A stretch of DNA of 64,000 nt, taken from positions 2,907,501 to 2,971,500 of the forward strand of contig NZ_CP077089.1 of assembly GCF_014268445.2 (NCBI RefSeq). The letters run 5' to 3'. Of the stretch, positions 57,555 through 64,000 are shown piece by piece (positions within the stretch are counted from its first letter, which is position 1; every line of letters starts with the position of its first letter). The position numbers were made by a program, and so were the translations under genes. This DNA is from Pseudomonas tensinigenes. GTDB taxonomy: Bacteria > Pseudomonadota > Gammaproteobacteria > Pseudomonadales > Pseudomonadaceae. The notes beneath the pieces are model-generated. The model was not told the origin of the DNA. It made no database searches and was given only the letters and a program-made list of their open reading frames with translations.

Positions 57555-60500
57555 TTCACCTCCAGCGTGCTCAAGCCATTGCCCTGACGCTGCACCTGAA
57601 TCTGCACCGGAATTCGCTCGTGCATTTCCTGCACATGGGAAATCACCGCGACCTTGCGCCCCTGCGCCTGCAAACCATCGAGCGCATCCATGGCCAGTTG
57701 CAGCGATTCCGGATCGAGGCTGCCAAAGCCTTCATCGATAAACAGCGATTCAATCTTCAGCGTACTCGACGCCATCGACGCCAGGCCCAACGCCAGCGCC
57801 AGCGACACCAGGAATGTCTCGCCGCCAGACAACGAATGCACCGAGCGCAGCTCATCGCCCATTTCCGTGTCCATCACCAGCAAACCGAGCATGCTACCGC
57901 CGCGTTTCAGGCGATAGCGTTTGACCAGTTGGCGCAGTTGCACGTTGGCGTGATGCACCAGCAAATCGAGGTTGTAGGCCTGGGCGATCTTGCGGAAGGT
58001 GTCGCCGGTGGCCGAGCCGATCAAGGCACTCAGGCGCGCCCAGCGTTGATACTCGGCGTAGGCCGAGGCGATCTGTTGCGCCAGCGCCTGATTGGCGTTC
58101 TGTCGGCGCTGATCTTCGGCCTGTTCGGCACGCAGTTCGGCGCATTGCTGCTCGCTGACCGTGAACTGGTTCTGCAGGTCGGTGAGGGCGCTGGCCAGTT
58201 GTTCGGCATCAAGGTTGCCGTTGTGTTGCGCCTGATGATCAATCAGACGTTGGTCACGTTCCTGCAACAACACCTTGGCCTGTTCGATGGCTTTCTCGTT
58301 GTGCTGCAAGCGCTGACGCAGTTCGGCGACTTGCGCGTCGTCGATCCGCAACAGGTCTTCGAGGCCGCCGTCATCCAGTTCAGGATGGCGAGCGCGCCAG
58401 TCGGCAATCTTGCTGGCCAGATCCTGGTCTTCGCTTTGCAGCGCCTGCAAACGTTCCTGCTGCGCCTTGAGTTCGGCGGCAATCTGCACGAGTTGCGTGC
58501 GCACGTTCTGCAGTTCCTGCGCGGTGCCGGTTTCGGCATTGCGCGCCTGCTCAACCGCTTGCTCAAGCTGCTGCTGCCAGTGTTCGGCGCTGCTGTGCTC
58601 GCCGAGCAGTTGCGCCAGTTTTTGCTGGCAGGTGTGCTGTTGCTCGGTCAGCGCCGTGAATTGCTGTTCGGCACTGAGCAATTGCTGTGCGCGGGTCTGC
58701 TGACGATCCTGTTCTTTTTCCAGCGTCTGTTGGCGCTGTTGCTGTTCGGCCTGTTCTTCCTTCTGCTGATCGACTTGCGCCAGGCGCTCGGCGATCTGTC
58801 GGTCTAGCTGCATGAAGGTCGCCGCCGGTTCCTGGCGCAAGGCTTCAAGGGTATCGGCCGGCAGCAGATTGCCGAACGCGTTGAGTTCTTCGTCGAGGCG
58901 CTGACGGTCGCTGCTCAGCTCGCGCTGCTGATTGCTCAGGTGCTGCGCCGCTTGTTGATGCGCAGTTTCGGCCTGACGCAATTGCTGAGTCAGACGCGCG
59001 GCATCCTGTTGCAGGGTGAGCAGGGCGCTCTGGCGTTGTTCGTCCTGAGTGATGCTCTGGTTCAGTTGCTCGTTTTGCCGGGACAGCCAGGCATCACGCT
59101 TGTCGGCATCCTGATTGAACAACTGCGCGGACAGCGGATGCACGTCGAGGCTTGGCGCCAACGCTTGTTGCTGGCTGGCCAGTTGTTCCTGCTGTTGCAG
59201 CAGTTCTTTCTGCTGAGCAATGACGCCAACGACTTCGGCGCGCAGCTCAGTGAGTTTTTCCTTGAGCTGATCGACGACTTTCTGGGCATTGGCCTGCTCG
59301 CTTTCATCGTGGCGACCAAGGCTTTGCAGCAGCGCTTCAGGCTGATGATACGGGTGCTCGTTGCTGCCGCAGACCGGGCATGGTTGGTCGTCCTGCAACT
59401 GCGCGCGCAACTCTTCGACACTGGCACTGCGCGCCAGCCGCTGGCGCTCAAGCAGTTCGCGGGTGACGTTGAGGGTTTGCTCGGCAACGGTCAGGTCGGA
59501 TTTGGTTTTTACGCCGTCCTGGGTCAGGCGCTCGCGCTCCTGCTGGGCGTTGAGTTGACGCTGCTGCAATTCGGCGCTGCGCTTGTCGAGATCCTGTTGC
59601 GTGGCCCACAGGCGCGACAGGTCTTCGAAGGCGCGCAGTTGTTTGCGATTGTCCTGCAGCAGCGTGCCGAGGAGGCCGATCTGCTCGGCGACCGCATCCG
59701 GTTCGGCGCCGGCCTCTTTGAACAGTACTTCCAGTTGCTGCTTTTGCGTGGTCAGTGCTGCGGCGCTGCGCGTGGCATTTTCTTCGAGACTCGCCAGTTC
59801 GGCTTGGCCCTTGTTCAAGCGGTTGCCGATCAGCATCAACTGTTGCAGGCGATCACGGTAGGCATTCCACGCGTCACTCAGCGGCGCCAGATGAGCACTT
59901 TGCTCAAGTTCGGCGGCGATGTGTTGCAAGCGCTCGCCGACCTGGGTCTGTTTTTCCAGCAATGCTTGAATGGCGTTTTGGCCCTCGGTGCAAGCCTGCT
60001 GCGCATTGAGCTTGGCTTCGGCACTTTGCGCGACATCCTTGGCCAAGCGGGCGAGGGTGCTTTGCTCTTCAAAGGCCTGACGCAACAGTGGTGCGTTCTC
60101 GCTTTGCCGGTGCTGCGCGTCACTCAGGGCGACTTTCGCCGCTTCGAGATTCTGTTCCAGTTGCGTCTGCCGCTCAGTCAGTTCGGCATGTTGCTGTGTG
60201 TACGCGGCGATTTGCGCGGCCAACGGCGTCAGCAGGGCATCGAGTTCGGTTTTGCGCGCGAACTGATGCCGCTGCGGGCCGAGCTGCTCCAGTCGCGTCA
60301 GTTTCACCCGCTCGCCGGCCAGACTTTCCGATTGCTGCTGTGCACTTTGCAGTTGCTCGGATGCAGCTTGCTGCGCGTCCTGCAATACACGCAAATCCTT
60401 GAGCCAGCCGTGCTGTTGCTCAAGCTGTTTGAGCTGCGCCTGCTGCAACTTCATTTGTTGTTGCGCAGCGTTGAAGCGCTCGTCCAGTTCGGCCCGGGCT

Positions 60501-61192
60501 TCGGGCGCCAGCGGGGTGACGCCAGTCGCTTGATCCTGCAACAGCTTGTGCGCTTCGCGAGCTTCTTTGGTCTTGTCGAAGGCGCGGCGGCCGAGGCGGG
60601 TGTACAGCGCGGTGTCGGTGAGTTTTTCCAGCAGCTCGCTGCGATCGTTGTCGTCAGCCTTGAGGAATGCGCTGAACTCGCTCTGTGCCAGCAGCACGGC
60701 GCGGGTGAACTGTTCGAAGTTCAGGCCGAGTGCAGCTTCCAGTTGCGTTTTGTATTCGCCTTTCTGGCTGGCGAGCAGTTGATCCTGATCGATGTCGCGC
60801 AGGCTCTGCCGGCTGGCCTGCAACTTTCCGCCGGCCTTCTCGCGGGCGCGGTTGGCTTCCCAGCGCGCCCGGTAACGTCGGCCATCGACACCGACAAAAT
60901 CCACTTCGGCATAGCCTTCGCCGGTGCCGCGCCGCAGCAGAGTGCGCGGGTCGCCGGTGGCAATTTCGCCGTCGGCATCGGGGACTTTGGCGTCACGCCC
61001 GGTGTTGTTCAGGCGCGGCACCGCACCGAACAGCGCCAGACACAATGCGTCGAGCAGGGTGCTTTTACCGGCACCGGTCGGGCCGGTGATCGCGAACAAA
61101 CCGGCGCTGGCCAATGGTTCAGCGGTGAAATCGATCTCGAACGGGCCGGCCAGCGAGGCAAGGTTCTTCAAACGAATGGCGAGAATCTTCAT
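57551..61192 (-). CDS. sbcC: Exonuclease subunit SbcC (SMC-like ATPase)
   Basis: 1213 residues. N-terminal Walker A ITGPTGAGKSTLLDALC (about residues 34-50), long coiled-coil arms, a zinc-hook CPVCGSNEHPY near residue 605, a second coiled coil and C-terminal signature LSGGETFLVSLALALG with Walker B SLFIDEGFGSLDPESL. Works with SbcD to open hairpin and palindromic DNA ends. ATG 61192 overlaps the SbcD stop as ATGA. Many palindromic repeats of this chromosome are natural substrates for such a nuclease. Confidence 0.95.
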   Translation of the reverse strand: MKILAIRLKNLASLAGPFEIDFTAEPLASAGLFAITGPTGAGKSTLLDALCLALFGAVPRLNNTGRDAKVPDADGEIATGDPRTLLRRGTGEGYAEVDFVGVDGRRYRARWEANRAREKAGGKLQASRQSLRDIDQDQLLASQKGEYKTQLEAALGLNFEQFTRAVLLAQSEFSAFLKADDNDRSELLEKLTDTALYTRLGRRAFDKTKEAREAHKLLQDQATGVTPLAPEARAELDERFNAAQQQMKLQQAQLKQLEQQHGWLKDLRVLQDAQQAASEQLQSAQQQSESLAGERVKLTRLEQLGPQRHQFARKTELDALLTPLAAQIAAYTQQHAELTERQTQLEQNLEAAKVALSDAQHRQSENAPLLRQAFEEQSTLARLAKDVAQSAEAKLNAQQACTEGQNAIQALLEKQTQVGERLQHIAAELEQSAHLAPLSDAWNAYRDRLQQLMLIGNRLNKGQAELASLEENATRSAAALTTQKQQLEVLFKEAGAEPDAVAEQIGLLGTLLQDNRKQLRAFEDLSRLWATQQDLDKRSAELQQRQLNAQQERERLTQDGVKTKSDLTVAEQTLNVTRELLERQRLARSASVEELRAQLQDDQPCPVCGSNEHPYHQPEALLQSLGRHDESEQANAQKVVDQLKEKLTELRAEVVGVIAQQKELLQQQEQLASQQQALAPSLDVHPLSAQLFNQDADKRDAWLSRQNEQLNQSITQDEQRQSALLTLQQDAARLTQQLRQAETAHQQAAQHLSNQQRELSSDRQRLDEELNAFGNLLPADTLEALRQEPAATFMQLDRQIAERLAQVDQQKEEQAEQQQRQQTLEKEQDRQQTRAQQLLSAEQQFTALTEQQHTCQQKLAQLLGEHSSAEHWQQQLEQAVEQARNAETGTAQELQNVRTQLVQIAAELKAQQERLQALQSEDQDLASKIADWRARHPELDDGGLEDLLRIDDAQVAELRQRLQHNEKAIEQAKVLLQERDQRLIDHQAQHNGNLDAEQLASALTDLQNQFTVSEQQCAELRAEQAEDQRRQNANQALAQQIASAYAEYQRWARLSALIGSATGDTFRKIAQAYNLDLLVHHANVQLRQLVKRYRLKRGGSMLGLLVMDTEMGDELRSVHSLSGGETFLVSLALALGLASMASSTLKIESLFIDEGFGSLDPESLQLAMDALDGLQAQGRKVAVISHVQEMHERIPVQIQVQRQGNGLSTLEVK

Positions 61193-62433
61193 GGCTGCTC
61201 GCCCTCCAGTTGTACGTCTTGCAGCAGTTCGGCGAAGTCCTTCAGCGTCTGTTCGTCGACTTCGTTGCCGTAGTTGTCGAACCAGGCGCGGCTGAACAGT
61301 TCTTGCGGGGTGAGTTGGTCGAGTTCGATCAGCGCGGTGCCATCTTCCTCGCCGTTAGCGCCACGGTTGCCAGCGTATTCAGCGGCGATACGCACCAGGC
61401 GCACGGCTTTGCCTTGCAGAGCACTTTCCACTTGATGGCGCAGATCCGGCTGCGGCTCGTCGAGGGTTACGCGCACTTCCAGCCACGGCTGCCGCTGGGT
61501 TTCGGCGAGCAGATCGATGTTCGGCAGATCCGCCAGTTGCAGCAAGATTTCCGCCAGCGGTGCCGGGCCGATGCGTTGCAGGTTGACCGAGCGCGGGATC
61601 AGTTTCGGCTCGACGCTGACCAGCGTTTCGCCGTCGAGGATGACGTCGAGAATCTGGTGCTGATAGCCAATCTCCGAAAACGACAACGGAATCGGCGACC
61701 CGCTATAGCGAATGCGCTCTTCACCGTTGACCTTCTGCGGTTTGTGCAGGTGGCCGAGGGCGACGTAGCTGATGCTCGGCCCGAACAGGCTGGCGGGCAG
61801 CGCTTCGGCGTTGCCGATGATCAGGCTGCGTTCGGAGTCCTCTGAAACGGAACCGCCGGCCATGTGCGCGTGGCTGATGGCAATCAATGCCTGACCGGGT
61901 TTGCGCTTGGCGTTGGCCGCTTCGATCAGCCACTCATGCACCTGACCGATGCCACGCAAATAGTTGTCGCCCAGATGCGCGCCAGTCACCTCCGCCGGGC
62001 GCAGGAACGGCAGCGCCAGGCACCACGCGGCGACTTCGCCGGTTTTATCCGGCAACGGCAGCAGCAGGCGTTCGGCATCCAGTTGCCCGTCATCCAGCCA
62101 CAACACCCGCCCCAGCGCATGGGTGCGCAAACGGCGCATCAGCGGCGCGGGCAGTTCGATCCGCGAGCCGGAATCGTGGTTGCCGGCGATCATCACAATG
62201 GTCAGCAACGGTTGCTGCTCGTGAGCGCTGACGATGAAATCGTAGAGGCGTTCCTGGGCTTTGACTGGAGGATTGACGGTGTCGAAGATGTCCCCGGCAA
62301 TCAGCAGCACATCCGGCTGCGCCAGTTGCAGTTGGCGCAGCAGCCATTCGAGAAAACAGGCGTGCTCGAAATCGCGCTCCTGGCCGTGCAGGTTTTGCCC
62401 AAGGTGCCAGTCGGAGGTGTGGAACAGACGCAA
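61189..62433 (-). CDS. sbcD: Exonuclease subunit SbcD (Mre11-like)
   Basis: 414 residues. Metallophosphoesterase motifs in order: HTSDWHLGQNLHG, GDIFDT, GNHDSGSR, ISHAHMAGG and GHLHKPQ. I start at the TTG at 62433, which follows GGAG and opens the conserved MRLFHTSDW; the open frame continues to another TTG at 62466. Nuclease partner of SbcC; genes overlap by ATGA. Confidence 0.93.
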   Translation of the reverse strand: MRLFHTSDWHLGQNLHGQERDFEHACFLEWLLRQLQLAQPDVLLIAGDIFDTVNPPVKAQERLYDFIVSAHEQQPLLTIVMIAGNHDSGSRIELPAPLMRRLRTHALGRVLWLDDGQLDAERLLLPLPDKTGEVAAWCLALPFLRPAEVTGAHLGDNYLRGIGQVHEWLIEAANAKRKPGQALIAISHAHMAGGSVSEDSERSLIIGNAEALPASLFGPSISYVALGHLHKPQKVNGEERIRYSGSPIPLSFSEIGYQHQILDVILDGETLVSVEPKLIPRSVNLQRIGPAPLAEILLQLADLPNIDLLAETQRQPWLEVRVTLDEPQPDLRHQVESALQGKAVRLVRIAAEYAGNRGANGEEDGTALIELDQLTPQELFSRAWFDNYGNEVDEQTLKDFAELLQDVQLEGEQP

Positions 62434-62508
62434 GGTGGACTCCGCATTTTGATCAAAGGGCCGCAAGGACGAATATGGCGGCGAAAAGAAGGGGAGTTTA
62501 CTGGCAAA

Positions 62509-63639
62509 TCACGCCCCTTGCTTTGTCGCGTGACCAGTCACGCCCACCTCGGCGAATATTTCCGTGATCGGGCGGTGCGGCTGACGTTTTTGCATTTGCC
62601 GTACCTGTTCGCTCAGCCGTAGCAATTCCTCGCTCGGTTTGGCCCACTGATCTTCCGGCAGCGGTTCTGACCACTGGCGCATGACGTCGGGCAGTGCCTG
62701 TTTGCCGATTCTTTCGAGGCGGCGCACTTCCCATTCGACGAGGTGGTTGGGGATCGTCCACAGGGTCATGACGTGGTACAGGTACCAAAAGAACCCCGAA
62801 ACACGTGTGCGGGAGCCCTCGCGGATGTGCTTATGCATGCGCGCTCGGGCATTGCGAAAAGTGTGCAGGCCTTCGTGAGGTGGGTCGTCGGGGCCTTGGA
62901 GGTCTTGCAGGTCCTGAATGGATCTGAGGTCGTTGACTTCGTATTCCATGTAGCCGCGGATGGCCTCCCAGTGGCTGATGGCGAGTGGCAGGCCGGCGCA
63001 TTGGAATTCGAGGCTGGTGAGGGTTTCGCCTTGGTAGAAACCGATGCCCATGCCGTATTGACGGTGGATGCCGTATTGGGTCGCGCCTTGGGCTTCGATG
63101 ATCCAGGCGGAGAGGGATTCCCAGGGGACGAAGACGGGCTCGGTGGCGCCTTCGGGCATGAAGCAGACTTCGCGGCGTTGGCGGTTGAAGCGGGTTGGGA
63201 TGAGGGTGGCGCGTTTTTTGTGGTTGTGGTGCCAGACGGCAAGACCTATAAACAGCCCGGCCATGAATGTTAAGAGTGCTTCTCGATATGAAACCAGAAA
63301 GATGCCCACTATTGCGGCTTTAATGTCGCTCCAGTCATCCCCATACAGAACTCCCAGAAAACCTCCAAATATGGGAATAAAAATTACAATTATGAAGAGA
63401 ACATTCAACGGCCCGCCAAAAATCACTTGCCATGAAAAGATTTGCGGTAACCCCAAGCCAAAGTCCATGTAAACATCGTTCAGCTCTCCGATATGTGGCC
63501 CATAGGGTAGCATTGGAGTTGGTAACGGCAGGGGCGCGAGATAAGTAATTGTTCCACTTGATAACGGTTCGATATCTCCAGCCTTTCTTGGTTGTTCAAG
63601 CCGCGTCGTGCCTATTGCCTTATCGTGATTATTCAGCAT
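62509..63639 (-). CDS. DUF6708-like membrane protein
   Basis: 376 residues from ATG 63639. A proline-rich N-terminus, two membrane helices at about residues 80-105 (LNVLFIIVIFIPIFGGFLG) and 120-145 (AAIVGIFLVSYREALLTFMAGLFIGLAVW, cited by ends), then a soluble domain: RFNRQRREVCFMPEG, VPWESLSAWI, and late helical ILDxxRF-like segment SEELLRLSEQVRQMQKRQ. This resembles DUF6708 proteins that occur beside polymorphic-toxin or type VI secretion loci; assignment is by memory and unconfirmed. The ATG overlaps the upstream gene's stop region by 11 bases. Confidence 0.65.
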   Translation of the reverse strand: MLNNHDKAIGTTRLEQPRKAGDIEPLSSGTITYLAPLPLPTPMLPYGPHIGELNDVYMDFGLGLPQIFSWQVIFGGPLNVLFIIVIFIPIFGGFLGVLYGDDWSDIKAAIVGIFLVSYREALLTFMAGLFIGLAVWHHNHKKRATLIPTRFNRQRREVCFMPEGATEPVFVPWESLSAWIIEAQGATQYGIHRQYGMGIGFYQGETLTSLEFQCAGLPLAISHWEAIRGYMEYEVNDLRSIQDLQDLQGPDDPPHEGLHTFRNARARMHKHIREGSRTRVSGFFWYLYHVMTLWTIPNHLVEWEVRRLERIGKQALPDVMRQWSEPLPEDQWAKPSEELLRLSEQVRQMQKRQPHRPITEIFAEVGVTGHATKQGA

Positions 63640-64000
63640 GATCGGCTTGCTCCAGAAACTGCATTTCAACGAGCAGAACCGGGGGTTTTTCCTTTACCAA
63701 CTCATGAGCGATTACCGCAAAGTGGCCATCCCCGCGAGGGTCCAGATGAATCACGCGAGTTCGTGATGTGCACTCACCTTTTTCATTCAACGTCTGTATG
63801 CAAACTGCCAGCTCCAGCGTTTCTCTCGCAGGGATGTATTCAGAGTCGGGGTCTACGGGGTACTGAAGACAGAGCACCAGTCCCTCTGAGGTGGACTTGA
63901 CGATTCGCAGGCTACTCACGATCTCATCGCTGATGGCATCACGCTGCTCCCGTTGAATTCCTCGACTGTGCAGAGGAATGGAAATTCGATGTGCGCCGAT
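63629..64000 (-). CDS. C-terminal part of an unidentified protein (cut by window edge)
   Basis: The minus-strand frame is open from the right edge to the stop at 63629, 123 codons. No ATG precedes residue 27 and the GTG at 63919 has no clear ribosome site, so the gene most likely starts outside the window. The visible part contains IGAHRISIPLHSRG and ends LLVEMQFLEQADHAE. It is co-transcribed with the DUF6708-like gene, whose start it overlaps. No family recognised. Confidence 0.6.
   Translation of the reverse strand: MGAHRISIPLHSRGIQREQRDAISDEIVSSLRIVKSTSEGLVLCLQYPVDPDSEYIPARETLELAVCIQTLNEKGECTSRTRVIHLDPRGDGHFAVIAHELVKEKPPVLLVEMQFLEQADHAE

Noticed and set aside
58940..61273. 777-codon open frame antisense to sbcC
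   Set aside because: Mirror of coiled-coil-rich coding sequence (runs of Leu/Gln); no motif and no ribosome site.

Overview
The window reads as chromosomal DNA of a fluorescent-group Pseudomonas. The support is high-GC coding with Pseudomonas-style ribosome sites, at least eight copies of the palindromic TGTGGGAGCGAGC/GCTCGCTCCCACA repeat, several copies of a second TGTAGGAGCTG/CAGCTCCTACA repeat, and gene pairs typical of that genus (CBS plus cystathionine gamma-lyase, ParD-like plus Map, sbcD-sbcC). No rRNA, tRNA, prophage, IS transposase or CRISPR array is visible. Both edges cut through genes.

Layout. 0-10 kb: a metallophore-like locus. On the minus strand are an opine/octopine-type dehydrogenase (cut by the left edge), a SbnA-like PLP beta-replacement enzyme and a fold-III PLP decarboxylase. 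Divergently there are a CitE/HpcH-type enzyme, a 133-residue ParB/Srx-fold protein resembling SbnI/SerK serine kinases, a TonB-dependent siderophore receptor behind a Fur-box-like site, a truncated Fur-like DNA-binding protein and a LuxR-type response regulator with a hybrid sensor kinase. This parallels the precursor half of staphyloferrin B biosynthesis, but an opine dehydrogenase is present and no NIS synthetase is in view. 10-14 kb: two lipoproteins, an unexplained structured non-coding element, and the reverse transsulfuration pair. 14-17.8 kb: an ABC corrinoid importer behind a clear cobalamin riboswitch.

17.8-27 kb is a phosphorus island. It holds a Ppx/GppA phosphatase and back-to-back Pho boxes, one of which appears to drive a very short terminator-ended RNA. 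It then has a phosphonate operon (phnD-phnC-phnE, an iron-type alcohol dehydrogenase, an MFS carrier, a LysR regulator, phnX) with a second LysR gene divergent. No phnW transaminase is present, which suggests a hydroxy- rather than an aminophosphonate substrate. 27-31.5 kb: ParD-like/Map, then a TetR-controlled crotonase-hydrolase pair and a signal-less solute-binding protein, bracketed by two direct copies of a composite repeat.

31.6-43 kb looks like one catabolic regulon. It comprises a polyamine-type ABC importer, a RibB enzyme with a degenerate RibA half, a DUF1330 protein, and an operon of DUF1185, alpha/beta hydrolase, aldehyde dehydrogenase, flavin reductase, CMD protein, GntR regulator and zinc-ribbon Nudix. 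Three divergently placed promoters share the word TGGTATACCATAATAC (two identical, one 14/16), which I infer to be the GntR operator. The pathway substrate is unknown and the oxygenase expected beside the flavin reductase is not in the window.

43-64 kb: a Ycf48/BNR protein with an RND/MMPL transporter; a sugar-acid (Weimberg-type) cluster of GntR, IlvD/Edd dehydratase, MFS carrier, FAH-family dehydratase and 2,5-dioxovalerate dehydrogenase; a lactonase; several tiny proteins; a repeat nested inside another repeat; GST-sbcC-sbcD; and at the right edge a DUF6708-like membrane protein with the tail of another gene. All function calls come from reading motifs and context; no database search was possible.
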